Positions 43,933-52,308 of a stretch of 64,000 bases of DNA are shown here, in pieces. Under the pieces are notes generated by a model that had not been told where the DNA came from, searched no databases, and saw nothing but the letters and a program-made list of their open reading frames with translations. Source of the stretch: an uncultured Eubacteriales bacterium (GTDB lineage: Bacteria; Bacillota; Clostridia; Christensenellales; UBA1242); assembly GCA_902496015.1 (NCBI GenBank), contig CABUZJ010000005.1:19195-83194 (forward strand). The letters are read 5' to 3'. Position 1 is the first letter of the stretch. The number at the start of each line of letters is the position of its first letter. A program made the position numbers and the translations under genes.

Positions 43933-44988
43933 ATGAATTTTAAAAATAGTCCATGGCAAGCCGAAATTATTTTAGAAGATAATTTATTAGATGATGAAGG
44001 GAATTTGTTACACACTGGTTTTTCAAGGCATCCCTTTTTGAAATATGATAGAAAACGAGTTAAGGCAAAACCAAGCAGAATTAAGGAGTGGGATTATTAT
44101 TTAATTTATAATAAAAATTTTGGGTTAGCGCTAACAGTTGCTGATAATGGCTATATGGGTATGCTTAGTGCGACAATTTTAGATTTTAAAAAACCATGCG
44201 AAAAGACAAAAAGTGTTATAACCTGGTTTCCTATGGGTAAATTTAATATGCCTTCTAGTTCATTAGTGGGTGATGTGGTGTATTCAAATAATAAGGTTTC
44301 TGCAAAATTTGAAATTGTTGGCAAAAAAAGAAATTTACAATTTGTTTTTAAAAATTTTAAAGATAAAAAAGATTTAATAGCAAAAATAGAATTAAGTTGT
44401 GAACCAAAAGAAAGCATGGTTATTGCAACACCTTTTGATAAACCTAAGCATTTTTATTATAATCAAAAGATTATAGGGTTTAAAGCCCAAGGGAAAGTTT
44501 GCCTTGGAGAAGATGAAATTATGCAATTTAATGAAGACAATTCAAGAGGTATTTTAGATTGGGGCAGAGGCGTGTGGCCGTATAAAAACACATGGTATTG
44601 GGGTGCAGCATGTGGCGACTATGATGGACATGAGTTAGGGTTTAATATTGGTTATGGATTTGGGAATACAAAATCTGGCACCGAAAATATGATATTTTAT
44701 GATGGCGTGGCACATAAGTTAGAGCATATAAACATTGAAATATCTAGTTTAAATAAGAAAAATGAAAGATATATGTTGCCATGGAAAATTACATCAAGTG
44801 ATGGAAGGTTTGAAATGGATTTCATACCAATTATAGACAGATTTTCTAATACTGACATTGGAATAATTGGCAGTAATCAACATCAGGTTTTTGGTGTGTA
44901 TACTGGGAAACTTGTTTTAGATAATGGCAAGGAAATTAACATTAAGAACTTTTTAGGGTTTGCCGAAAAAGTTGTTAACAAATGGTAA
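43933..44988 (+). CDS. DUF2804 family protein
   Basis: 351 residues. Matches the DUF2804 pattern: LLDDEGNLLHTGFSRHP near the start, FPMGKFNMPSSS near 100, and the hallmark DWGRGVWPYKNTWYWG (near 212-227) followed by GFNIGYGFG. Probably two beta-barrel-like halves, similar to lipocalin/hydroxyneurosporene-synthase-like folds; the function is not known. Soluble, without a signal peptide. AAGGAG ribosome binding site. Single gene. Confidence 0.85.
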   Translation: MNFKNSPWQAEIILEDNLLDDEGNLLHTGFSRHPFLKYDRKRVKAKPSRIKEWDYYLIYNKNFGLALTVADNGYMGMLSATILDFKKPCEKTKSVITWFPMGKFNMPSSSLVGDVVYSNNKVSAKFEIVGKKRNLQFVFKNFKDKKDLIAKIELSCEPKESMVIATPFDKPKHFYYNQKIIGFKAQGKVCLGEDEIMQFNEDNSRGILDWGRGVWPYKNTWYWGAACGDYDGHELGFNIGYGFGNTKSGTENMIFYDGVAHKLEHINIEISSLNKKNERYMLPWKITSSDGRFEMDFIPIIDRFSNTDIGIIGSNQHQVFGVYTGKLVLDNGKEINIKNFLGFAEKVVNKW

Positions 44989-45116
44989 ATAAAGAAATAA
45001 ACTTGTTTTGGTTAGCATTAACAGCAATATTTAACAAACTTTAAAAATTGCAAATTAACAATTAAATTGTAAAAATTGTTATTAAAAGTAGTGTTTTTTA
45101 CATATTATTTGCATAT

Positions 45117-45752
45117 TTACACAAATTGTAAATCAAAAGTTAAATGAATTAAGAATTTAAGTTCATCCATGCTTTCATAGTCTTTGGTTTCAACATAGAT
45201 GTAATTTTCGTTATCATATTCATAGGCTTTAATGGTTTCTTGGTCAGCAGATAAATTAAGCCACTTAAAATTCATATAATAGTAATTATTGATAACTCTA
45301 TTTTTGTTTAAAGATAAAAAGGGTTCACTTTTATTAAATCTTATGGTTTTTGTGATGTCTGTTATTTTAAATGCAAATTGAAAATAGTCTGTGTAACAAA
45401 AAAGGTCTTCGGGATTGTCTTGTTCTGTCCAAATTGAGCCATCTTCTTTTATTGGTGTGGCTGATAATTTTGCTTGTTCTTTACTAACAATACCCGATAA
45501 ACAAATATTAATTAAATTATAGGTTTCGCCACCGAACACTTCGTGCAAGTTTGGTGTTGTTTCTTGTGAAAATTGAATAAGGGCAGGCTCACTGTTAAAA
45601 GAAAGTGAAAGACTTTCATTAGAAACTTTAGTGGTAGATAAACTTGCTATAAATTTAGGTTTATCTTGGTTTTCGCATGCACAAAATAAAAATATAAATG
45701 AAAAACAAAATATAATTATAAAACCATAATTTATTACTCGTTTTAATTTCAT
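45117..45752 (-). CDS. Predicted lipoprotein of unknown function
   Basis: 211 residues. Hydrophobic signal (about 8-24, Phe/Ile-rich) and lipobox F-C-A-C (Cys25-26 region) followed by ENQDK. The mature domain has alternating strands (ALIQFSQETTP, QFAFKITDI, YIYVETKDY) and ends LTFDLQFV, likely a beta-sandwich. No family recognised. The start lacks a ribosome binding site; a weak extended -10 (TGTAATAAT) lies about 6 nt before the ATG, so it may be another leaderless gene, but no -35 box is visible. Confidence 0.7.
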   Translation of the reverse strand: MKLKRVINYGFIIIFCFSFIFLFCACENQDKPKFIASLSTTKVSNESLSLSFNSEPALIQFSQETTPNLHEVFGGETYNLINICLSGIVSKEQAKLSATPIKEDGSIWTEQDNPEDLFCYTDYFQFAFKITDITKTIRFNKSEPFLSLNKNRVINNYYYMNFKWLNLSADQETIKAYEYDNENYIYVETKDYESMDELKFLIHLTFDLQFV

Positions 45753-45898
45753 ACTTTAATTATTACATTGCGATTTAAAAATATACTTTAACATTTAATT
45801 TTATTATTTTATCTTATTTTAAAAAATTTTAATAAATAGTATTTTATTTTATAAAAAAATGTGTTAAAATATAAAATTGTAACTTTGGAGAAAAATAT

Positions 45899-47728
45899 AT
45901 GGAAAATAATAATATTAGAAATGTTGCTATAATTGCACATGTAGACCATGGTAAAACAAGCCTTGTTAATGAGCTTTTAAAACAAGGTGGGGTTTTTCGT
46001 GAGAATCAGGAAGTAACCGATAGGGTTATGGATAGTAATGCACTTGAAAAAGAACGAGGCATAACCATTTTAAGTAAAAATGCTTCTTTTATGCATAATG
46101 GGGTTAAAATTAATGTTGTTGACACTCCTGGGCATGCAGATTTTGGTGGGGAAGTTGAGAGAGTTTTGAAGATGGTTGATGGCGTGCTTTTGGTAGTTGA
46201 TGCATATGAAGGAACTATGCCACAAACCAGATTTGTGCTTTCAAAGGCTTTGGAACTTGACCTTAAAATTATAGTGGTTATTAATAAAATAGATAGAAAA
46301 GATGCAAGAATTAGTGAAGTTATAGATGAAGTATTAGAACTTTTAATTGAACTTAATGCCAATGATGAACAACTTGACTGTCCGTTTGTTTTTTGTTCCG
46401 CAAGACTAGGTACATCAAGCCTTAATCAAAACGAACAAGGAACTAATATGCAACCTTTAATGGACACTATAATAAAATATATACCAGCACCAAAAGGTGA
46501 TGCAAATAAACCATTTTCAATGCTTGTTTCTTCTTGTGAACAAAATGATTATCTTGGCAAACTTGCTGTTGGCAAAGTTGAAAACGGAACTGTGAAAATT
46601 AATGAACAAGTAGCATTAGTTAATTTTCATGATTCAACTAAAAATAAGCAGTTTAAAATTAGTAATATTTTTACTTATGAAGGCTTAAAAAGAATACCCG
46701 TAACTAATGTTAAAGTTGGGGATATTATATGCATTGCAGGAACTGACGAGGTTACAATTGGTGATACTATTTGCGACAAGAATAATCCTGTTGCTCTTCC
46801 GTTTGTTAAGATTAGCGAACCAAGTGTTGAAATGGAATTTAGTGTAAATAACTCGCCTTTTGCAGGCACCGATGGAAAATATTGCACAAGCAGGCATTTA
46901 AGAGATAGGCTAATGAAAGAAGCAGTGAAAGACCTTAGCCTAAAAGTGCAAGAAACTAACAGCGCTGACACATTTAAAGTGTTGGGTAGGGGAGAAATGC
47001 ATATTTCAATATTAATTGAAAATATGAGAAGAGATGGGTATGAATTTCAAGTTAGTATGCCTAAAGTTTTAATGAAAGAAATTAATGGTGTAATGAATGA
47101 ACCTATTGACAGGTTAGTAATAGATGTTCCTAGTGACTGTGTGGGGGCGATTATTAATGCAATGGGCGAAAGAAAAGGTGATTTAATTAACATGACAAAT
47201 CATGTTAACCGCACAAAGTTAGAATTTAATATTCCAAGTAGGGGTTTATTTGGTTATAAAAATCAATTTTTAACAGATACCAAAGGCGAAGGGGTAATGA
47301 GTTCAATATTTTTAGGATATGAGCCATATAAGGGCGTAATTAAAAATAGGAACTTTGGCACACTTATAGCCTATGAAGCTGGGGAAGCCGTGCAATATGG
47401 GTTATTTAACAGTCAAGAACGAGGAAGGTTATTAATAACACCAGGGACAAAAGTTTATGGTGGCATGATTGTTGGTATCAATCCAAAACAAGAAGATATT
47501 GTGGTTAATGTATGTAAAACTAAACATCTATCTAATATGCGTAGTTCGGGTGCTGATGAGGCTTTAAGATTGGATCCTGTTAAACCTTTGACGCTTGAAG
47601 AATGTTTGGAATTTTTAAGTGAAGATGAACTACTGGAAGTTACACCAATTTCATTAAGGCTAAGGAAAAAGATTTTAGACCATACACAAAGAGGCAGACA
47701 AGAATTTAAAAAGAAAAATAATCAGTAA
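45899..47728 (+). CDS. typA: Ribosome-associated GTPase TypA/BipA
   Basis: 609 residues. Translational GTPase that binds ribosomes under stress and helps late assembly of the large subunit. G1 AHVDHGKTS (near 13-21), switch region with DRVMDSNALEKERGITI, G3 DTPGHADFGG, G4 NKIDR, domain II beta-barrel, then the EF-G-like and the BipA-specific C-terminal domains (KTKHLSNMRSSGADEALRL). Standard length. GGAG before the ATG. Terminated by its own hairpin. Confidence 0.96.
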   Translation: MENNNIRNVAIIAHVDHGKTSLVNELLKQGGVFRENQEVTDRVMDSNALEKERGITILSKNASFMHNGVKINVVDTPGHADFGGEVERVLKMVDGVLLVVDAYEGTMPQTRFVLSKALELDLKIIVVINKIDRKDARISEVIDEVLELLIELNANDEQLDCPFVFCSARLGTSSLNQNEQGTNMQPLMDTIIKYIPAPKGDANKPFSMLVSSCEQNDYLGKLAVGKVENGTVKINEQVALVNFHDSTKNKQFKISNIFTYEGLKRIPVTNVKVGDIICIAGTDEVTIGDTICDKNNPVALPFVKISEPSVEMEFSVNNSPFAGTDGKYCTSRHLRDRLMKEAVKDLSLKVQETNSADTFKVLGRGEMHISILIENMRRDGYEFQVSMPKVLMKEINGVMNEPIDRLVIDVPSDCVGAIINAMGERKGDLINMTNHVNRTKLEFNIPSRGLFGYKNQFLTDTKGEGVMSSIFLGYEPYKGVIKNRNFGTLIAYEAGEAVQYGLFNSQERGRLLITPGTKVYGGMIVGINPKQEDIVVNVCKTKHLSNMRSSGADEALRLDPVKPLTLEECLEFLSEDELLEVTPISLRLRKKILDHTQRGRQEFKKKNNQ

Positions 47729-47751
47729 ATTGAATTTGTAAAATAAAAAGT

Positions 47752-47788
47752 AAAAAGATATGGAAAAATATATCTTTTTATTTTTTAT
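47752..47788 (+). terminator. Terminator of typA
   Basis: AAAAAGATAT / ATATCTTTTT (47752-47761, 47770-47779) followed by A then TTTTTT. Confidence 0.85.
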
Positions 47789-48022
47789 ATTTATTATAAA
47801 GAATAAATCACCAGCATTTAACTTTAAATTATTTTTTTGTTAATTTATTAAAGTTTATTATGTTAAATAAAATCATATTGCAAATATTAATTATATGTTT
47901 AATTATGTTTAACAATAATTTATTAATTAACTTTTTTGTTTTATTTATTTGTAAAAATTTAATTTGTAATTGTGGTTAAATATTTTTATAATATTATTAA
48001 CTAAATAAGAATGGAGAAAAAT

Positions 48023-49414
48023 ATGTTACCAAAAGAATTTGAAAACAATATGAAAAGTATTTTAAAAAATGATTATGATGCTTACATAAAGGCGTTAGAG
48101 TTGCCTTCAAAAAGAGGGTTAATAGTAAATACTAATTTTAATAATTCAACTGAAACTATTAAAAAATATTTAAAGTTAAATAAAATAGATTTTACACCCA
48201 ATGGTTATACTTTTAATGAAGAAGATAAGTTGGGTAATACTTGGTTTCATCATGCTGGACTAATTTATTTGCAAGAGCCTTCTAGCATGGCACCACCACT
48301 TTGTTTTGAAACCTTAAAAGGTAAGAAGGTTTTAGACCTTTGCGCAAGCCCTGGTGGGAAAACTATTGCTTTATCTTTGCAAATTGGCGATGACGGACTT
48401 TTAGTTTCAAATGAAATAGTGCCACAACGAGCAAAAATTTTATTTTCTAATGTTGAACGGTTAGCGCTTACTAATGTTGTGGTAACGAACAATAGTCCGC
48501 AAGAGTTGGCAGATGTTTTTAATGATTTTTTTGATGCTATTTTAGTAGACGCGCCATGTAGTGGTGAAGGTATGTTTAGAAAAGATAAAAATGCAATTAA
48601 TGAATGGTATGTGGGTTGCAATAAAATGTGTGCAGACAGACAAAAAGAAATTTTAAATAATGCTACGCGCATGCTAAAACTAGGTGGACAGTTAGTTTAC
48701 TCAACCTGTACTTTTAATAAACAAGAAAATGAGGATATTGTTGAATATATTATTTCGTTAGGTTTTGAAATACTAAGAGTTAACAGCAGTATTAAAAACT
48801 GTTCAAGAGATGGAATAAAAAACTTAAAAAAAGATAATTTACAAGAATGTAGAAGATTTTATCCAATGGATAATGTTGGCGAAGGTCAATTTATGGCATT
48901 GCTTAAAAAGTGCAAAAATAATGATGAAGTTCAGCAAATATTGCCAAAAAACTGCAAAATTAAACAAAATAAAGCAAATAATATTGTAAATCTAAATAGA
49001 ACAGAGCAAAAAATTGTAACTGAATTTTTAAATGATACACTTCAAAATTTAGATTGTATTAAAAATTACAAGATTTTTAACATTGGGGAAAATGTATTTT
49101 TAGTTAAAAATATTGATTTGATTAATTTGCCTTTAAAATTTTTAAGTGTTGGAGTAAACCTTGGAAAACTTGAAAAAATTAGAATAGAACCACATCATTA
49201 TTTTTTCAAAGTTTTTGGAAAAAATTTTAAAAGACAATTAAAATTAAATGAACAACAAGTTAAAGATTTTATTGCGGGTAAAGAATTAGAATCAGAAAAT
49301 TGTAACAATGGTTATGCTAGTGTGCTTTATTGCGGATTTATTTTAGGCGGTGGAAAGATAGCAAATGGGAAACTTAAAAATTATTATCCAAAAGGTTTAA
49401 GAGCAATCATTTAA
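48023..49414 (+). CDS. RsmF-like rRNA m5C methyltransferase
   Basis: 463 residues. NOL1/NOP2/Sun family. SAM-binding LDLCASPGGKTIAL (near 107-120), catalytic motif DAPCSGEGMFRKD (near 176-188) with Cys, and STCTFNKQENEDIV (near 226-239) holding the second Cys. The C-terminal third has the PUA/RsmF-specific domain (GQFMALLKK, ending NYYPKGLRAII). It probably makes m5C in 16S rRNA. The ATG at 48023 is preferred over 48011 because GGAGA is correctly placed for it. Confidence 0.9.
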   Translation: MLPKEFENNMKSILKNDYDAYIKALELPSKRGLIVNTNFNNSTETIKKYLKLNKIDFTPNGYTFNEEDKLGNTWFHHAGLIYLQEPSSMAPPLCFETLKGKKVLDLCASPGGKTIALSLQIGDDGLLVSNEIVPQRAKILFSNVERLALTNVVVTNNSPQELADVFNDFFDAILVDAPCSGEGMFRKDKNAINEWYVGCNKMCADRQKEILNNATRMLKLGGQLVYSTCTFNKQENEDIVEYIISLGFEILRVNSSIKNCSRDGIKNLKKDNLQECRRFYPMDNVGEGQFMALLKKCKNNDEVQQILPKNCKIKQNKANNIVNLNRTEQKIVTEFLNDTLQNLDCIKNYKIFNIGENVFLVKNIDLINLPLKFLSVGVNLGKLEKIRIEPHHYFFKVFGKNFKRQLKLNEQQVKDFIAGKELESENCNNGYASVLYCGFILGGGKIANGKLKNYYPKGLRAII

Positions 49415-49451
49415 AAATTAAGTGCCATGACAATTTTAATTTTAAAACTTA

Positions 49452-49479
49452 TTGACAATTTCTTTTAGTTTGATATAAT
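49452..49479 (+). promoter_or_regulatory. Promoter of the orphan gene at 49499
   Basis: TTGACA (49452-49457), 16-nt spacer, TATAAT (49474-49479), preceded by TGA (extended -10); the short leader has AGGAG. Confidence 0.75.
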
Positions 49480-49498
49480 AATTGCACTTAGGAGAATT

Positions 49499-49966
49499 AT
49501 GATGTTAATAGTGGAGTTAAAAACAAGTCCCGTATTAGAAATATTGCCGAAAAAGGCAGTTGATGCTTTACATAAGGTTATTGAAAATAACAGTAATCGA
49601 ATTTATTTATTGAATAGTTTTTTCAATGAATTTATAAATTTAGATATTAAAAAATTAAATTTTAGTGAATGTAAAACTGCTAATACTAAATTTATTAACT
49701 ATCAAACTGTTGAAAAAGTTAATAAATCAATTTTTTTAACTGATTTAATGGTAACTTGCAATGAAACTGATGATGTAATTTGCTTATTAAAAAGAAAAAT
49801 GCCTATTGACTGCAAAATAGAATTACCTAAAACAGAGTGTAGTGAATTAGTATTTGATTTTAATAGAAATTTATGCTTTATAAAAGACGATAAGCAAGGC
49901 TTAACTTCTACTTTTTCTATTGAAAAAAGAATAAAACCAAAAGATGAAGAGGAATTAGAAAGATAA
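49499..49966 (+). CDS. Hypothetical protein
   Basis: 155 residues (or 154 from the next ATG, three bases later; AGGAG serves both). Soluble, no signal peptide, three to four Cys, N-terminal half predicted helical, C-terminal half with short strands. No family recognised. It has a strong promoter and a good terminator of its own, so it is a monocistronic expressed unit. Confidence 0.7.
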   Translation: MMLIVELKTSPVLEILPKKAVDALHKVIENNSNRIYLLNSFFNEFINLDIKKLNFSECKTANTKFINYQTVEKVNKSIFLTDLMVTCNETDDVICLLKRKMPIDCKIELPKTECSELVFDFNRNLCFIKDDKQGLTSTFSIEKRIKPKDEEELER

Positions 49967-49977
49967 ATTAGGAAATG

Positions 49978-50008
49978 AAACTAGCAAAAACGTTAGTTTT
50001 ATTTTTTT
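49978..50008 (+). terminator. Terminator
   Basis: AAACTAGC / GTTAGTTT (49978-49985, 49992-49999, one G-T pair) followed by TATTTTTTT. Confidence 0.8.
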
Positions 50009-50178
50009 CTTGTATTTTTTATTGTGTGACTTAAAAAGCATAATTAAAATTTAAAGAAATTATCATAAAATATGTTGTAAAAACTTATTTTTAAGTTAAT
50101 ATAAATTTATTAATTACTTTAAGTTTAAAGGAAAATTATAGAGAGAAAATTAACAAGGTTTTCTATCATTATTATTGC

Positions 50179-50207
50179 TTGACAAACAAGGTTAAAGACT
50201 TTAAAAT
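50179..50207 (+). promoter_or_regulatory. Promoter placed directly on the SDR start codon
   Basis: TTGACA (50179-50184), 17-nt spacer, TAAAAT (50202-50207), then 7 nt to the ATG at 50215; no ribosome binding site. The TTG that could open a longer frame is the -35 box itself. Confidence 0.8.
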
Positions 50208-50214
50208 TAAAACC

Positions 50215-51027
50215 ATGAACAATGAAAAAGATAAGTGGACAATAATAACAGGTGCTTGCGGTGGATTAGGCAAAGCATTTTGTTTGGCTCTTGCAAAAAA
50301 AGGTTGCAACCTTTTTATAACAGGCACTAATGAACAAAGAACAAATGTCTGGGCAAACGAACTTGCAAAAAAATTTCCACAGATTAAAGTAGATTATGCG
50401 GTTTGTAATTTGTCAAATGAAGACCATCGCAAGAGAGTATTTGAAATTTTAAAAGAAAAAAATATTATTTTAAATAGGTTAATAAATAATGCCGGCTATA
50501 TTGCAGAAGGCGGGCTTTTAGATTTTAGTGACGAACAGGTGCTTGAAATAATAAAAGTTAACTGTGAAGGCACAGTGGATATGACACAAAAATTTATTAA
50601 GGCATTTGGTGGCGGAACGGAAATTCTTTCTGTTTCAAGTTTAGGTGCATTTTATCCAATGCCTTATATGTCGGTTTATTCAGCAACAAAAAGAATGATT
50701 GTTAATTTAATGGTTGCATTAAGAGAAGAAGTAAAAGAACAAAAAATTAAGGTTAGCACACTTTGCCCTGGTGGCATTCCTACAACCGAAGCAATGAAAC
50801 AAGCAATAAAATCGCAAGGGCTGGGAGGAAAACTTTCTAGTGCAAGTCCTGAATATATTGCTGAATATGCATTGAAAAAGTTAAGTAAGAACAAGGCAAT
50901 TATAATTCCTAAGATGTTCAATAGGTTTTTAAAGGTAGCGGGTAAACCATTAAGTGAAGTTATGATTGCAAAAGCAATTGGCAATAGATGGAAGAAAGCC
51001 AATAGTAAAAGAAAATTAGCAGATTAA
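50215..51027 (+). CDS. Short-chain dehydrogenase/reductase
   Basis: 270 residues. NAD(P)-binding TGACGGLGK (near 12-20), NNAG (near 90), catalytic SVSS...YSATK (Ser near 140, Tyr near 155, Lys near 159) and the PGG motif after it: a classical SDR. The C-terminus (FNRFLKVAGKPLSEVMIAKAI) resembles membrane-associated SDRs acting on lipid or ketoacyl substrates. Substrate unknown. Predicted leaderless. MarR follows with its own promoter 10 nt after the stop codon. Confidence 0.9.
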   Translation: MNNEKDKWTIITGACGGLGKAFCLALAKKGCNLFITGTNEQRTNVWANELAKKFPQIKVDYAVCNLSNEDHRKRVFEILKEKNIILNRLINNAGYIAEGGLLDFSDEQVLEIIKVNCEGTVDMTQKFIKAFGGGTEILSVSSLGAFYPMPYMSVYSATKRMIVNLMVALREEVKEQKIKVSTLCPGGIPTTEAMKQAIKSQGLGGKLSSASPEYIAEYALKKLSKNKAIIIPKMFNRFLKVAGKPLSEVMIAKAIGNRWKKANSKRKLAD

Positions 51028-51036
51028 GAAAAAGAA

Positions 51037-51065
51037 TTGACAACATTTATTTATATTTTTATAAT
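51037..51065 (+). promoter_or_regulatory. Promoter of the MarR gene
   Basis: TTGACA (51037-51042), 17-nt spacer, TATAAT (51060-51065), then a 19-nt leader with GGAGAG. Confidence 0.8.
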
Positions 51066-51084
51066 AAATTTGGAGAGAAATATT

Positions 51085-51486
51085 ATGAGTTACTCATTTG
51101 CTGAAAATGTTATAAGGTTAAAGTTATTATCTGATAGGTTATGTGAAGGGAAGAACAAGAAAAATGGCTTATTTTTGGTAACCTATCAAATTTTATTTGT
51201 GTTAAGCGAACAAGACAGAGTGTCGCCAAAACAGTTGGTATATGAACTAGGACTTGCAAAAAGCAATCTTGCTATTATTGCAAAAAAAATGATAAAAGAA
51301 GGGTTGATTTTACAAAATAAAGATTTGGCAAATAGAAAAGAAATTTACTATTGCATAACTAAAAAGGGTAAAGATATGATTATTGAAAAAGTTAGCCAAA
51401 TTGAAGAACAATGCACCCCAGAAGTAAGTAAAGATGTTAGTTTACTTGAAAAAGTTGTTAAAATATTAAAATCTGTTAGAGTTTAA
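51085..51486 (+). CDS. MarR-family transcriptional regulator
   Basis: 133 residues. Winged-helix layout: YQILFVLSEQDRVSPKQLVYELGLAKSNLAIIAKKMIKEGLI with the wing DLANRKEIYYCITKKG, all in the MarR order. The open frame starts 16 codons earlier at a TTG, but this is the -35 box; GGAGAG fixes the ATG at 51085. May control the adjacent SDR or itself; no palindrome large enough to be certain of an operator is visible. Confidence 0.85.
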   Translation: MSYSFAENVIRLKLLSDRLCEGKNKKNGLFLVTYQILFVLSEQDRVSPKQLVYELGLAKSNLAIIAKKMIKEGLILQNKDLANRKEIYYCITKKGKDMIIEKVSQIEEQCTPEVSKDVSLLEKVVKILKSVRV

Positions 51487-51509
51487 GAATAAAATAATTA
51501 TAGTATTAA

Positions 51510-51536
51510 AAAAGACCCATAAAGGTCTTATTTTTT
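51510..51536 (+). terminator. Terminator of the MarR gene
   Basis: AAGACC / GGTCTT stem (51512-51517, 51524-51529) followed by ATTTTTT. Confidence 0.85.
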
Positions 51537-51629
51537 GCAGATTTTTTATTATTTAATTATTAAAAACAGATTAAATTATTAAAAAAATTGCAAAATTTCA
51601 TTTATTTTATTGTAAAAAATTAATATTTA

Positions 51630-52208
51630 TTACTTTTCGTGAGTTTCTATTAAATCTTCCTCTTGCTTTTTAGAATTTGTTTCTTTTATTATGTGTGGGA
51701 AAGAGTTGTAAAAAAGCCTAAAATTGTTTTGTTTTAAATTTAAGTCTATATAAGTTGAAAATCCAAGTTTTTTATAAAATGGCAAACTGCTTGGAAGAGA
51801 TGTAAGGGAAATAAAATTTATTTCTTTTTCTTTTGCTATTTCTTTAACAAAATTTACTAAATTACTTCCAATGTTTATGTTTTTATGTTTTGCGTATAAG
51901 TTAGAAATATATAAACAAGAGCCAAGTTTGCCATTAATAATGTCTGTTCCTTCACATGCTTGAAGAGAACCAATATTATGTTTAATCAAAGTTCCATCTT
52001 TATTTTCAATAGTGTATGCGTCAAGATTTAAGTAGTATTCTCGATCACACAACAATAAAAAGAAATAATTTCCATATTTATCTTGGCAATTTTTAAAAAT
52101 AACTTTTTTCGTTCCAAATTTACCAGAATAAATTTCTTCTAATGGCTTTATTATTTGCTTTTTTATTTGATTTTCATTAATTTCATTTAAGTAAACACTG
52201 CTTAACAT
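51630..52208 (-). CDS. GNAT-family acetyltransferase
   Basis: 192 residues from the ATG at 52208. The GNAT fold can be followed: strands FFLLLCDREYYLNLDAY, LGSCLYISNLYAKHKNINIGSNLVNFV (acetyl-CoA pyrophosphate loop region, with I-G-S-N in place of the usual Q/R-x-x-G-x-G/A) and the final SLPFYKKLGFSTY helix-strand typical of GNATs. The loop is degenerate, so activity is less certain. The longer ORF start 51 nt upstream lies beyond the -10 box. Predicted leaderless; divergent from recD2 with back-to-back promoters. Confidence 0.75.
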   Translation of the reverse strand: MLSSVYLNEINENQIKKQIIKPLEEIYSGKFGTKKVIFKNCQDKYGNYFFLLLCDREYYLNLDAYTIENKDGTLIKHNIGSLQACEGTDIINGKLGSCLYISNLYAKHKNINIGSNLVNFVKEIAKEKEINFISLTSLPSSLPFYKKLGFSTYIDLNLKQNNFRLFYNSFPHIIKETNSKKQEEDLIETHEK

Positions 52209-52215
52209 AAATAAG

Positions 52216-52244
52216 ATTATAGCACTTATATTTTTAGTAGTCAA
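52216..52244 (-). promoter_or_regulatory. Promoter placed directly on the GNAT start codon
   Basis: On the minus strand TTGACT (52239-52244), 17-nt spacer, TATAAT (52216-52221), 7 nt to the ATG; no ribosome binding site. Confidence 0.8.
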
Positions 52245-52273
52245 TATAGATATTTGCACATATGTTTATTTAT

Positions 52274-52302
52274 TTGACTAATAATTGGCTTTATTTTATT
52301 AT
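52274..52302 (+). promoter_or_regulatory. Promoter placed directly on the recD2 start codon
   Basis: TTGACT (52274-52279), 17-nt spacer, TATTAT (52297-52302), 6 nt to the ATG at 52309; no ribosome binding site. Confidence 0.7.
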
Positions 52303-52308
52303 ATAATT